From: Myxococcales bacterium | GTDB taxonomy: Bacteria > Myxococcota > Polyangia > Nannocystales > Nannocystaceae | DNA length: 64,000 bases | Direction: 5' to 3' | Assembly (NCBI GenBank): GCA_016793465.1 | Contig: JAEUJW010000010.1 | Coordinates: forward strand, 1-64,000 | In this document: positions 32,505 through 42,800 of the stretch, piece after piece | Layout: the number at the start of each line of letters is the position of its first letter | Numbering within the stretch: position 1 is the stretch's first letter | The notes under the pieces: model-generated | Seen by the model: the letters and a program-made list of their open reading frames with translations, nothing else | Databases searched by the model: none | What the model was told of the DNA's origin: nothing | Position numbers and translations under genes: made by a program

Positions 32505-33584
32505 ATGTCGGCTCCTCCTCGACTGTGGCCCCTCGTCGCCGCCTTCGCCTGCGGCCTACCCGCGACCTCCACCGAGCCCGTCGACACGACGACAGAGTCG
32601 ACCGGCAGCGCCGCCGACCTCACCGAAGCCCAGAGCAGCACCGCCGGCACCACCGACCTCGTGACCACCGGCGTCGTCGAGCCCGGCCCGTGCGACGCCT
32701 GCGGCCCCGGCGAGTACTGCCGCTGGGGCGGCGCCGACGACGTCTGCGACGGCACCGCCCCGGTCACCTGCGAGCCGCTGCCCGCAGGTTGCACGCGCGA
32801 GACCCTGTGCACCCTCGAGTGCGTGCACCACATCTGCGGCGGCTACAGCTGCTCCGGCGTCAACCCATGCGAGCTCGCCGGCGCCGTCGCCTGCGACGAT
32901 CGCTGCGACCCCCACGCCGACGTCGGCTGCCTCGTCGACGGCACCCACTGCACCGCGATCTCCGCCGACGACGACCCCTACTACGACGACTTCGCCTGCG
33001 TGCCCGAGCCGGCCGACGGCCACGACCTCGGCGAGGCCTGCGGCGTCACCGCCACCGACGCCTGGCGGTGGGGCGACTGCAAGCCCGGCCTGCTGTGCCA
33101 CGAGGTCGACCCCGACGGCGCCGGCGGCACCTGCAAGGCGCGCTGCACCGGCGCCCTCGGCGAGCTCGCGTGCGACGACCCCGACGCCGCCTGCATCGAG
33201 TGGACCAGCGGCCAGGACCTCGTGCTCCACCTCTGCGAGCCGACCTGCGACCCCCTCGATCCGTCCGCCTGCGAGCCCGACGAGACCTGCATCCACGTCG
33301 AGGATCAGGCCACCGCCGCCAACACCTTCGCGTGCATCTTCGACGCCTCCGGAGGCGCCGGCGCGACCTTCGACGCCTGCCAGTCGGCCAACCAGTGCGA
33401 CCCCGGCCGCACCTGCGTCGCCGCGTCGTTCGTCGCCGAGTGCGAGGCCGCCGGCGACGCCTGCTGCGTCCCCTTCTGCGACCTGAACCAGCCCGCCTGC
33501 CCCCCGACCCTGACCTGCCAGCCGTTCCACGGCCCCGGCGAGGCCCCGGCCGGTCAGGAGCACGTCGGCCTCTGCCTCACCTGA
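32505..33584 (+). CDS. Cys-rich secreted lipoprotein, unknown function
   Basis: A 359-residue protein with a short signal and lipobox-like Cys (PLVAAFAC), a Thr/Ser linker to about residue 60, then a domain containing more than 35 cysteines. These are arranged in small loops such as CDACGPGEYCRWGG, CTLECVHHICGGYSC and CDPLDPSACEPDETCIH, suggesting several disulphide-stabilised modules resembling EGF/DUF4215-type elements. I do not recognise a named family; similar Cys-rich lipoproteins are frequent in Nannocystaceae-type genomes. The start is ATG 32505, 8 nt after TTTAAT. It is probably a surface protein. The opposite-strand gene begins 12 bp beyond its stop, convergently. Confidence 0.82.
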   Translation: MSAPPRLWPLVAAFACGLPATSTEPVDTTTESTGSAADLTEAQSSTAGTTDLVTTGVVEPGPCDACGPGEYCRWGGADDVCDGTAPVTCEPLPAGCTRETLCTLECVHHICGGYSCSGVNPCELAGAVACDDRCDPHADVGCLVDGTHCTAISADDDPYYDDFACVPEPADGHDLGEACGVTATDAWRWGDCKPGLLCHEVDPDGAGGTCKARCTGALGELACDDPDAACIEWTSGQDLVLHLCEPTCDPLDPSACEPDETCIHVEDQATAANTFACIFDASGGAGATFDACQSANQCDPGRTCVAASFVAECEAAGDACCVPFCDLNQPACPPTLTCQPFHGPGEAPAGQEHVGLCLT

Positions 33585-33596
33585 GCGCCCGGGGCG

Positions 33597-34559
33597 TCAC
33601 GCCGCCGCCGCGAGCCCGTCCGCGAACCGCCGCGCGATCGCCTCCACGATCGCCGCCTCCGGCATGCCGAGCTCCGGCGGACAGACCTGCGCCGCGGCAA
33701 CCCGCGGCAGCCCCGCGAGCGCCGCGGCCTGCCGCGCCCGCACCAGCTCCCTGCCCCGCTCGTCGAGCTGTCCCAGGAGCCAGGCGTGCAGGTCCCACGC
33801 GAGCTCGGCGTGGCGCGCCTCCTCGCCCGCGATCACCGCGAGCAGCCCCCGCACCCGCGCGTCGCTCGCGTGCGTCGCCTGCCACGCCGCCTCGACCGCC
33901 GCCCAGGCCTCGTACACGCACCCCTCGACCGCGTTGTGCAGCGCGACCGCCAGCAGCGCGCGCTCCCCCGCACGCCGCTCGACCCGCGCCGTCACCCCGC
34001 CGAGCTCACGCACCAGCCCCGCGAACGCCGCGGCGTGCCTGCGTTCGTCCTCCGCCGCCTCGACGCAGCGCAGCGCCAGCGCGCGCGGCCCTCCGACCGC
34101 CGTCAACCACTCCGCCAGCTCCACGAACGCCGCCACCGACGCCGCCTCGAGGTGAGCGCAGCGCGCGAAGTACCCCCGCAGCCCGTCGTCCTCGCCCGTC
34201 CACTCGACGTGCCCGAGCGGCCGCCGCCCCTTGCACGCGTACGAATAGGCCGCCCCAAAGCACTTGACCCGCCCGATCACGCTGTCCGGCGTCGCCCCCG
34301 GCTCCGGCTGGATCGTCATCGTGCAGTCGTCGACGAGCGCGTGCCACGAGGCCTCGCGCTGATACACCTCCCGGCAGATCCAGCGGCACTCGAGCTCGCC
34401 GCGCTGCATGTCCGGCGCACTCCCGATCACCGCCGTCACGTCCGCCTCGGTGACCGGCCGATCGAGCGCGAACGGTGCTTTCTTCGGCGGCGGAAAGCAG
34501 CAGGTCCCGGCCGTCAGGAACGGCAGCAACGAGGCCAGGATGAGCGCCTCCATCCGCAT
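33597..34559 (-). CDS. Exported ferritin-like (diiron carboxylate) protein
   Basis: A 320-residue protein with an N-terminal signal ending near TAGTCC and a Cys-containing domain of about 130 residues. It is followed by a four-helix ferritin-like domain: HLEAASVAAFVELAEWL, AAEDERRHAAAF, NAVEGCVYEAWAAVEA and IAGEEARHAELAWDL. The ExxRH repeats and extra Glu residues supply the usual two-iron ligands. Proteins of this type, in which a lipoprotein carries a ferritin-like domain, recur in Myxococcota; proposed roles include iron or oxygen handling or hydroxylation, all unproven. The start chosen has TATCGT 8 nt upstream; an ATG one codon earlier (34562) is equally possible. Confidence 0.78.
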   Translation of the reverse strand: MRMEALILASLLPFLTAGTCCFPPPKKAPFALDRPVTEADVTAVIGSAPDMQRGELECRWICREVYQREASWHALVDDCTMTIQPEPGATPDSVIGRVKCFGAAYSYACKGRRPLGHVEWTGEDDGLRGYFARCAHLEAASVAAFVELAEWLTAVGGPRALALRCVEAAEDERRHAAAFAGLVRELGGVTARVERRAGERALLAVALHNAVEGCVYEAWAAVEAAWQATHASDARVRGLLAVIAGEEARHAELAWDLHAWLLGQLDERGRELVRARQAAALAGLPRVAAAQVCPPELGMPEAAIVEAIARRFADGLAAAA

Positions 34560-34567
34560 CATCGCCG

Positions 34568-34573
34568 ACGATA
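34568..34573 (-). promoter_or_regulatory. Putative -10 element (TATCGT)
   Basis: TATCGT on the minus strand lies 5 or 8 nt before the two adjacent ATG codons of the ferritin-like gene. Confidence 0.45.
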
Positions 34574-34868
34574 CCCAACCTCTCCCGCGAACGCGAGCCT
34601 ACGACCGCGTTTGACGACTCGCCGAACTCCAGTCCACGCGGCACGTCGTCGCGTCCTCAGCGTGACCGAGTGTCACCCTCGACGCGCGACGAGCTCGCTC
34701 CGTCGCGCTCGTTCTCCCACGCACGACGTCGAGGTCGTCCGTGGACGCCGAGAGCTCGCTCCGATAAGCTCGTCCCCTCGGTTTTGGACCTGTGGCGCGG
34801 GGCAGCGACGCGTCGATCGAGCGCGTGGCGCTGGCTCGTATCGCTGGCTGGGGTGGAGGGGGATGACT
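34574..34868. other. Divergent intergenic region
   Basis: About 295 bp between the ferritin-like gene and the propeller lipoprotein gene. It has a directly repeated AGCTCGCTCCG (near 34691 and 34752) and no credible gene. GGAGGGGG near its right end is the ribosome-binding site of the next gene. Confidence 0.4.
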
Positions 34869-36431
34869 ATGCGGACGAATTTCGACGTGATGATCCGATG
34901 GGCCGCGTGCTGCGCCCTGGCCGCGTGTGGCGACAGCGGCGGAGGCACGGCGAGCGCGGGCGGCAGCTCGACGAGCGGCGGCCCGGGCCCGACCAGCGGG
35001 CCCACCACCACCCTCACCGGCACCGCGCCGACCGAGGCCGACGGCACCGCCACCGACTCGGCCTCGCAGTCGAGCGTGAGCAGCGACTCGAGCGGCGACC
35101 CGCCGACCAGCGCCGGCACCGTCGCGACCACCACGGCGGCCACGACCACCACGGGCGACGGCACGACCACCGACGACACGACCACCGGCCAGACCACCCA
35201 GGGCGGCTCGATCGGCGCGAGCAGCAGCGACACCGGCACCACCGCCCCGATCACCGCCACGGGCACGGACACCGGCTCCGACAGCAGCACCGGCGATCCG
35301 CCGTGCGTGCCGCCGATGGGCGGGGACGAGTTCAGCTACGCGTGGGTCGCCAACACCGACCAGGGCAGCGTCTCCAAGATCGACACCAACACGATGGTCG
35401 AGCTGGCGCGGTACTACACCGACCCGGTGCAGAGCGGCGCGGCGTCGCCGTCGCGGACCAGCGTGAACCTCGACGGCCGGTTCATGGTCGTGTCCAACCG
35501 CGACACCGGGAGCATCACCAAGATCGCCGCCAACGAGAGCGACTGCGTCGACAAGAACAACGACGGCATCATCCAGACGTCCAAGGACAAGGGCCAGCTG
35601 CTGCCCTACGCCCAGGAGGAGTGCATCCTCTGGACGACCAAGCTGACCATGAACAACCACCAGTGGGGCCCGCGCGCCACGACCTTCGGCATCCCCGAGT
35701 TCAACGCCGACACCTGCCAGTACGAGAACGAGAAGGTCTGGGTCGGCTACATGATCACCGCCTCCAACGCGCAGATGGCCCGCCTCGACAGCTACACCGG
35801 CGCCATCGAGGTCAAGGTCGACATCCCGAACTTCCCGCTCTACGGCAGCTACTCGCCCTACGGGGCGGCCGTCGACCCGGACGGCAACATCTGGACCAGC
35901 GCGGTGACCCACCGGGCGGCCATCAAAATCGACGTGACGACCCTGCAGGTCACCCGCTGGGACTCGCCCGACGCCGACGCGCACTACGGGATCACCATCG
36001 GCGGCGACGGGCGGGTGTGGTTCGCCAACTACGGCGGCCACGGCGGCCACGGCGGCGTGTCGGTGTTCGACCCGGTCAGCGAGCAGTGGAAGGTGATCCC
36101 CGGGACCACCGGCAACCTGTGGCGCAGCGTCGCCGTCGACGAGCAGAACCGGGTATGGGTGTCGAACAACGGCGGGCCGTTCGGCTGCGGGCTGCTCGAG
36201 ATCGACGGCGACAGCGAGACGATCAGCAACTTCCACACGTTCCCGCAGTGCGGCACCCCGGTCGGCGTGGGGCTCGACAGCAAGGCCAAGGTCTGGATGA
36301 TCGACTACAACGGCTGGACCTGGCGCCTCGACCCGCAGACCTTCCAGAAGGACCAGCTGCCGGTCGCCAACGTGCACTACACCTACTCGGACTTCACCGG
36401 CAGCGGCCTGCTCGGGATCATCCCGCAATGA
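34869..36431 (+). CDS. Surface lipoprotein with beta-propeller domain
   Basis: A 520-residue lipoprotein. MRTNFDVMIRWAACCALAAC forms the signal and lipobox, followed by about 135 residues of Ser/Thr/Gly/Asp linker. The folded part reads as a six- or seven-bladed propeller of the virginiamycin B lyase/YncE type, with repeated FSYAWVANTDQGSVSKIDT, GNIWTSAVTHRAAIKID, GRVWFANYGG and NRVWVSNNGGP segments. It probably binds ligands or partners at the surface; no enzyme motif is clear. ATG 34869 lies about 6 nt after GGAGGGGG, better spaced than ATG 34863. Its stop overlaps an in-frame ATG of the next gene, and the two lipoprotein genes are likely cotranscribed. Confidence 0.85.
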   Translation: MRTNFDVMIRWAACCALAACGDSGGGTASAGGSSTSGGPGPTSGPTTTLTGTAPTEADGTATDSASQSSVSSDSSGDPPTSAGTVATTTAATTTTGDGTTTDDTTTGQTTQGGSIGASSSDTGTTAPITATGTDTGSDSSTGDPPCVPPMGGDEFSYAWVANTDQGSVSKIDTNTMVELARYYTDPVQSGAASPSRTSVNLDGRFMVVSNRDTGSITKIAANESDCVDKNNDGIIQTSKDKGQLLPYAQEECILWTTKLTMNNHQWGPRATTFGIPEFNADTCQYENEKVWVGYMITASNAQMARLDSYTGAIEVKVDIPNFPLYGSYSPYGAAVDPDGNIWTSAVTHRAAIKIDVTTLQVTRWDSPDADAHYGITIGGDGRVWFANYGGHGGHGGVSVFDPVSEQWKVIPGTTGNLWRSVAVDEQNRVWVSNNGGPFGCGLLEIDGDSETISNFHTFPQCGTPVGVGLDSKAKVWMIDYNGWTWRLDPQTFQKDQLPVANVHYTYSDFTGSGLLGIIPQ

Positions 36432-36457
36432 CCGCCCGCGACGATCGGCAGGTTCTC

Positions 36458-38098
36458 ATGAGCTCGCGGCGATTGACCCGTGCGGCGTGTGCGTGGACGA
36501 TCACGATCGCAGCGTGCAGCGGCGGCGACGGCGGCGGCACGGCCGGCCCGATGACGACGACGACGGTCGACCCGCCGATGACCTCGACCGTGACGCCGAC
36601 CGGCTCGTCCGGCGACCCCGGCACGTCGACCACCGCCGACCCGCCGACCACCGCCGATCCGTCGACCGGCTCCGGCACCACGGTCGAGCCGACCGGCACC
36701 AGCACCGGCGACGGCGAGTCCGGGACGACCGCCGCCCCGATCTGCGGCGACGGCGTCGTCGACCCCGGCGAGCAGTGCGACGACGGCCCCGACAACAGCG
36801 ACGCCGCGGCCTGCACCGCCGGCTGCCAGCTCGCGGTCTGCGGCGACGGCCTGCTCGGGCCGGCCGAGGGCTGCGACGACGGCAACACCGTCGACGACGA
36901 CGCCTGCTCCAACGCGTGCAAGCTGGCCAGCTGCGGCGACGGAGCCCTGCAGATGGGCGAGCTGTGCGACGACGGCAACGCCGACGAGACCGACGCGTGC
37001 CTCGCCAACTGCGCGCCCGCCAGCTGCGGCGACGGCAACGTGCAGGCCGGGGTCGAGGTCTGCGACGACGGCGACGACGACGACAGCAACGCCTGCACCG
37101 CGCTGTGCCAGCCGCCCGCCTGCGACGACGCGATCAAGAGCGGCGACGAGAGCGACGTCGACTGCGGCGGCGGCTGCGGCCCGTGCGCCGTCGACGCGGC
37201 CTGCGCGGCCCCGGCCGACTGCGCCAGCGGCTTCTGCAGCGCCGGCGTGTGCACGATCGCCGCCCACTGCGCGGAGATCAAGGCGGGCGCCCCGGACGCG
37301 CCCTCGGGGGTCTTCACCGTCGACCCGGACGGCGACGCCGGCGAGCCGCCGTTCGACGCCTACTGCGACATGACCACCGACGGCGGCGGCTGGACGCTCG
37401 TGCTCAACCTCGACACCTCCGACGGCCACGTGATGTGGTGGGGCAACCCGAAGTGGACCGACGGCACCAGCCTCGGCACCGCCGCGACCGCGCGCACCGC
37501 CGACCACGTGGGCGTCGGCTGGAAGAACTACGCCGGCGCCACCGAGATCCTGCTGCTGATCCACAACGAGGGCACCACGATCGGCTGGCGCTCGTTCACC
37601 AAGGTGTCCCCCGATCCGATGCTGACGCACGTCAACGGCGGCGACAACGTTCTGATCGGCACGCCCAAGAACAGCTTCATCCCCGGGGTGTGGCAGGGCG
37701 AGCTGCTGGTCCGCACGACCACCGACCTCTACGCCAACCGCTGCGTGCAGACCGGCGGGTCGTGCACCAGCGGGTCGACCGGATCCCCCGACGGCGACCG
37801 CATCGGCTCGGTCCAGGCGACGCCCTCGGACAACGTCGGGGGCGGCCTCGGCAACTGGCACGACATGAACTACTGCTGCAACGGCAACCACGGCAGCGGC
37901 AAGGTCTGCGTCGGCCAGGCGTTCCGCACCGCGTCCGAGGCCCAGGCGGGCTGGGCGCCCTGCTACGGCGGCAAGGGCCACTTCGGCACCGACACCTTCG
38001 CCCCCGCGACCAACACCTGCAACAACAACGTCTGCGGACAGGCCAACTGGTCGCAGACCAACGGCTTCACCTACGACTACTCGCTGATGCTGCGCTGA
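36458..38098 (+). CDS. DUF4215-repeat lipoprotein with fibrinogen-like C-terminus
   Basis: A 546-residue lipoprotein. MSSRRLTRAACAWTITIAAC is the signal, followed by a Thr/Ser/Pro/Asp linker to about residue 90. Four Cys-rich DUF4215-type units follow (CGDGVVDPGEQCDDG..., and three alike), then a CxxC-rich spacer. The C-terminal domain carries FDAYCDMTTDGGGWTLVLN, the hallmark start of fibrinogen-like domains, and has many Cys and aromatic residues consistent with that fold. It is probably a carbohydrate- or protein-binding adhesin. An upstream ATG at 36428 overlaps the previous stop; 36458 is preferred because it gives a normal signal peptide and has AGG 7 nt upstream. Confidence 0.85.
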   Translation: MSSRRLTRAACAWTITIAACSGGDGGGTAGPMTTTTVDPPMTSTVTPTGSSGDPGTSTTADPPTTADPSTGSGTTVEPTGTSTGDGESGTTAAPICGDGVVDPGEQCDDGPDNSDAAACTAGCQLAVCGDGLLGPAEGCDDGNTVDDDACSNACKLASCGDGALQMGELCDDGNADETDACLANCAPASCGDGNVQAGVEVCDDGDDDDSNACTALCQPPACDDAIKSGDESDVDCGGGCGPCAVDAACAAPADCASGFCSAGVCTIAAHCAEIKAGAPDAPSGVFTVDPDGDAGEPPFDAYCDMTTDGGGWTLVLNLDTSDGHVMWWGNPKWTDGTSLGTAATARTADHVGVGWKNYAGATEILLLIHNEGTTIGWRSFTKVSPDPMLTHVNGGDNVLIGTPKNSFIPGVWQGELLVRTTTDLYANRCVQTGGSCTSGSTGSPDGDRIGSVQATPSDNVGGGLGNWHDMNYCCNGNHGSGKVCVGQAFRTASEAQAGWAPCYGGKGHFGTDTFAPATNTCNNNVCGQANWSQTNGFTYDYSLMLR

Positions 38099-38191
38099 CC
38101 GCTGGCCGAGGGGACAGGTCCCGAGGGCCAGGTCGCCGGCATCCCCGGCCCCGGGCCCCGCTCGCGCGGACCGCGACGCGCGCGACCGCGA

Positions 38192-38214
38192 CGCGCCGCC
38201 GCTCGGGCGGCGCG
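38192..38214. terminator. GC hairpin between convergent genes
   Basis: CGCGCCGCC (38192-38200), a 5-nt loop and GGCGGCGCG (38206-38214) form a perfect 9-bp stem 14 bp past the stop codon of the glutamine synthetase gene and facing the DUF4215 gene. There is no T tract; it could act on both strands. Confidence 0.5.
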
Positions 38215-38227
38215 TACGCTCCGCCGC

Positions 38228-39691
38228 TCAGAAGCGGTTCCACAGGAACTGGTTGGTCACCTCGTGGTGGAACTGCACCTCGCCGACCTTGATCAGGTTC
38301 CCGAGCGAGCGCGGCGAGCGCTCCGCGGCCGCCTGCTTGACCTCGGCGAAGCGCGTCTGCACGCTCTCGCCGAGCAGGTCCGCGACCACCTTCGACGCCT
38401 TGAACAGGCGGATCGCGTCGTTGACGTTGTCGGGCAGGAAGCGCGTGCGGGCCCGCTTGCTGGCCACCTCGGCCGGATCCGGCAGCGGCCCCTCGAGCCC
38501 GGTGCGCAGCAGCGTGTACACCGTCAGGTACGGGTTCGAGTCCGGGGCCACCGAGCGCACCTCGATGCGAGCCGAGCGCTCGTTGCCCAGCGGGATGCGG
38601 ACCATCGACCCGCGGTCGTTGGCCGACGCCTTGATCTGATTGGGCGCCTCGAAGTGCGGGTCGAGCCGGCGGTACGCGTTCACGCTCGAGTTCAGGATCA
38701 GGCAGATGTCCGACGCCGAGCTCAGGACCCGCTCGATGAAGTTCCAGCCGAGCGCGGACAGCCCGCTCTCGCCGCTCTTGTCGTGGAACAGGTTGGTGCC
38801 GCCGCGCTGCAGCGAGATGTTGGTGTGCATGCCGTTGCCGTTCACCCCGGTGACCGGCTTGGGCAGGAAGCTCGCGGTCAGGTCGTAGTTCTGGGCGACC
38901 TGGCGGCACAGCAGCTTGTACAGCTGGACCTGGTCGGCCGCGACCACCGCCTCCGCGTGGGTGAAGTTCATCTCGAACTGCGACGGCGCCACCTCCGGGT
39001 GGTCCTTCTCGTTGCCGAAGCCCATCGCGCGCTGGACCTCCGCGGCCGAGTCGATGAAGCGGCGCAGGTCGTCGCCGGGCAGCGAGTGGTAGTAGCCGCC
39101 GGTCGAGATGAACTCGAACGCGCCGGTGTCGATATAGCGGCGCTCGGCGTCGCGGCCCTTGAACAGGAACCCCTCGATCTCGTGGGCGAACTGGGCCACC
39201 GTCCCGTCCCTGGCGAACAGCTCGGCCGTGAACTGCTTCAGGCGCGCGCGCAGGTCGGCCTGGTACGGCTGGTTGTCCTGGCCGCGGACCTCGGCGAACA
39301 CCAGCACCTTGCCGGGGCCGAACACGTCGGAGGGCAGCCAGTAGAAGGCCGTCCAGTCGATCGCCAGGCGCAGGTCCGACTCGTGCTGCTGCGAGAACCC
39401 GCGCACCGACGACCCGTCGAACGTCAGGTTGTCGGCCGACTTCAGCAGGAACTTCTTGTCGTAGTCGAGCATGTGCAGCCGACCCTCGAGGTCGGTGAAG
39501 GCCACCGTGACCGCCTTGATGCGCTTCTCGTCGGTCAGGTACTTGACCCGCTGCTCGCGCGCGACCGACTCCGAGACCCGCTCGAGGCGCGCCTGCTTGA
39601 CCTCGAGGTTCATTTCCGCCAGCTGGTCGTACGGAATCTCGAGGAAGTCACGCAGGGCAGGACGAGCAGATTGTTCTTGAGACCGAGACAT
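38228..39691 (-). CDS. glnA: Glutamine synthetase
   Basis: A 487-residue glutamine synthetase, making glutamine from glutamate, ammonia and ATP. Family segments are LTFDGSSVRGF (beta-grasp domain), APSQFEMNF (NPRAPSQFE-like ligand), NGNGMHTNISL (glutamate/ATP site), NSSVNAYRRLDP and ERSARIEVR. The adenylylation-loop consensus NLYXLP is not visible, pointing to a subgroup not controlled by GlnE adenylylation. Residues 1-60 form an extension before the beta-grasp domain. On the minus strand TAGAAT lies 23 nt before the ATG, so unlike most genes here it should have a short leader. The gene is divergent from the M16 peptidase gene; the gene symbol is given for function, not for subtype. Confidence 0.9.
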   Translation of the reverse strand: MSRSQEQSARPALRDFLEIPYDQLAEMNLEVKQARLERVSESVAREQRVKYLTDEKRIKAVTVAFTDLEGRLHMLDYDKKFLLKSADNLTFDGSSVRGFSQQHESDLRLAIDWTAFYWLPSDVFGPGKVLVFAEVRGQDNQPYQADLRARLKQFTAELFARDGTVAQFAHEIEGFLFKGRDAERRYIDTGAFEFISTGGYYHSLPGDDLRRFIDSAAEVQRAMGFGNEKDHPEVAPSQFEMNFTHAEAVVAADQVQLYKLLCRQVAQNYDLTASFLPKPVTGVNGNGMHTNISLQRGGTNLFHDKSGESGLSALGWNFIERVLSSASDICLILNSSVNAYRRLDPHFEAPNQIKASANDRGSMVRIPLGNERSARIEVRSVAPDSNPYLTVYTLLRTGLEGPLPDPAEVASKRARTRFLPDNVNDAIRLFKASKVVADLLGESVQTRFAEVKQAAAERSPRSLGNLIKVGEVQFHHEVTNQFLWNRF

Positions 39692-39826
39692 GAAGGCTAT
39701 CTACCCGCCCCACTATTCTAAAACCACCAATTTTTATCACAGCGATATCCGCGCCATCTCACATCCGCCCCTGTCGCCGACGTTTCGCCCCTGCGGACAC
39801 CTGTCGCGGTAACGTGCGGCCCCCCC
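39692..39826. other. Divergent promoter region with AT-rich patch
   Basis: 135 bp between glutamine synthetase and the M16 gene. It holds TAGAAT (minus strand, 39715-39720), an AT-rich stretch ATTTTTAT at 39730 and TAACGT at 39810-39815, 11 nt before the M16 ATG. No gene is seen. Confidence 0.45.
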
Positions 39827-42800
39827 ATGACACGTTTGCACCTCGCCACCCTCCTCGCGCTCGGCCTGGCCGCGTGCAAGCCCGCCGGGACCTCGACCCC
39901 GACCGACCCCGGCAAGTCCGGCACCACGCCGACCGCCGACATCCTCGCCGCCTCCGACCTCCCGCCGACCCTCGACGCCCCGATCGCGGGCGACGGCCTC
40001 GGCGTCACCATCCACCGCCTGAAGAACGGCCTCACCGTCTACATCAGCACCGACCGCCAGAAGCCGCGGATCAGCGCGTGGATCGCCGTGCGGGCCGGCA
40101 GCCGCAACGACCCCGCGGCCTCGACCGGCCTGGCCCACTACCTCGAGCACATGCTCTTCAAGGGCACCGACGAGCTCGGCACGCTCGACCACGCCGCCGA
40201 GAAGCCGCACCTCGAGCGCGTGCGCCAGCTCTACAAGGACCTGCGCGCCACCGACGACCCCGCCGCGCGCCAGAAGATCTTCGCCGAGCTCGACCAGGAG
40301 AACCAGACCATCGCCGGCTTCGCCGTGCCCAACGAGATGGACCGGCTCTACACCAGCCTCGGCATCGAGGGCATCAACGCCTTCACCAGCGACGACCAGA
40401 CCGTCTACATCGCCGACATCCCGCAGAACCGCCTCGAGGCGTGGGCCACCGTCGAGGCCGAGCGCTTCAAGGACCCGACCTACCGCCTGTTCTTCACCGA
40501 GATCGAGAGCGTCTACGAGGAGAAGAACCTCTCGCTCGACAGCCCCGACGAGCGCGCCGCCGAGAAGCTCGCGCTGCAGCTCTACCCCAGGCACCCCTAC
40601 GGCACCCAGACCACCATCGGCTCGAGCGAGCACCTGAAGAACCCGGCGTTCCAGGACATGGTCGACTTCTTCGAGCGCTGGTACGTGCCCAACAACATGG
40701 CCGTGCTGCTGTCCGGCGACATCGACGCCGCCGCCGCCCTGCCGGTGCTCGAGCGCACCCTCGGCGCGTGGGAGCCCAGGGCCCTGACCCCGCCCGAGCC
40801 CGGCGACCTGACCAAGATCACCGCGCGCGCGCACAGCGAGGTCGTCGGCGAGGGCGAGCAGGCCGTCACCCTCGCCTGGCAGACCGTCGCGTTCCGCGAC
40901 CCCGACGAGCCGGTGCTCACGGTCATGAACTGGCTGCTCGACAACGACACCAGCGGCATCCTCAACCTCGAGCTCGAGCTCACCCAGAAGGTCCCCGACG
41001 CCTACGCCTACGCCTACAGCAGCAACGAGAGCGGCCGGTTCGTGCTCCGCGCGCTCGCCCGCGAGGGCCAGCGGCTCGAGGACGTCGAGCAGCTGCTGCT
41101 CGGCACCGTCGCCAAGCTGAAGGCCGGCGAGTTCACCCAGGCCGACATCGACGCCGTCGTGCTCGCCAACGACATCCGCCGCAAGACCCAGTACGAGAGC
41201 CTCGACGGCCGCGTCTACAAGCTGATGGAGTCGTACATCAACCGCGTGCCGTGGACGAACATGCTCGAGCGCGACGAACGCCTGCGCAAGGTCACCCGCG
41301 AGGACGTCATGCGCGTCGCCAACGCCCAGCTCGGCCCCGGCTTCAGCGTGGTCTACCGCCGCAGCGGCAAGCCCGAGGTCGCCAAGATCGACAAGCCCAA
41401 GATCAGCCCGCTGGCCATCGACCCCAACCGGAGGAGCCCGTTCGCCGCCAAGATCGAGGCCATGAAGGCCCCGCAGCTCAGCCCCGAGTGGCTGGTCGAG
41501 GGCACCCACTACACCCGCGCCGACCTCCCCGGCGGCCCGCTGATCGCGGTCGTCAACAAGCGCAACGACCTGTTCTCCGTCAACTACTCGTTCCTGCGCG
41601 GCAACAAGCGGGACCCGCTGCTGTGCCACGCGCTCGACCTGCTCGAGCAGTCCGGCGCCGGCGAGCAGTCGGCCGAGGCCCTGAAGAAGCAGCTGTTCGC
41701 GCTCGGCAGCACCGTGGACTTCTACTGCTCGCCGCACCAGGTCACCGTCAACGTCAGCGGCATCGACGCCAACATGCCGGCCACCATCAAGCTCGTCGAG
41801 GGCTGGCTGCGCGACCCCAAGCTCGACCCCGAGACCCTGAAGAAGCTGACCGAGAACACCATCAGCAAGCGCCACGACGCCGTCGAGGACCCCGACCAGC
41901 TGTGGTTCGCGCTCGGCCAGTACGCCACCCGCGACAAGCAGAGCGACTACCTGCTGGTCCCCAGCAACCAGCAGCTGCAGGCCGCCCGGGTCGAGAAGCT
42001 CGCGCCGCTGCTGAAGAGCTTCTTCGACCACGCCCACAAGACCCTCTACTACGGCCCGCGCCCGGCCGCCGAGGCCGCGCCGCTGCTCTCGCTCGGCAAG
42101 ACCCACAAGAAGCTGGTCCGCCGCCCGCCGATCGCCTACCGCAAGTCGAAGGAGACCACCGTCTACTTCGTGCACCGCGAGGTCGCCAAGTCGTACGTGT
42201 GGCTGGCGATCCCCCACGGCGTCGGCACCCGCGAGCAGAAGCCGGTGGCCAAGCTGCTCAACACCTACCTCAACGGCGGCATGAACGCGCTGCTGTTCCA
42301 GGAGATGCGCGAGGCCCGGGGCCTGGTCTACTTCGCGTTCGGCAGCATCAACGACGGCCGCTACCCCGACGACGCGTGGGCCATGTCCGGCGGCATGGGC
42401 ACCCAGGTCGACAAGACCCCCGAGGCCCTCGGCACCTTCCTCGACCTCGTGCGCGGCAAGGCCCTCGACGACGGCCGCATCGCCACCGCCCGCGCCACCC
42501 TCGAGCAGGAGTACCGCTCGAGCCGCATCGACCCGCGCGAGAGCGTGTTCTGGATCGACAGCTGGGACGACGAGGGCGAGAAGTCCGACCCGCGCCCGTG
42601 GACGTGGGAGCAGATCGGCGCGCTGTCCCCCGATCAGCTGAAGACCTTCGCCGGCACCTTCGCCAGCACGCCCGTGCTCGTCGGCGTCGTCGGCGACCGC
42701 AACCGCGTCGACATGGCCGCCCTTGCCAAGCTCGGCAAGGTGGTCGAGCTGAAGCCCGAGCAGCTGTTCAGCTACGGCGCCTTCCCCAAGCCGAAGGCCG

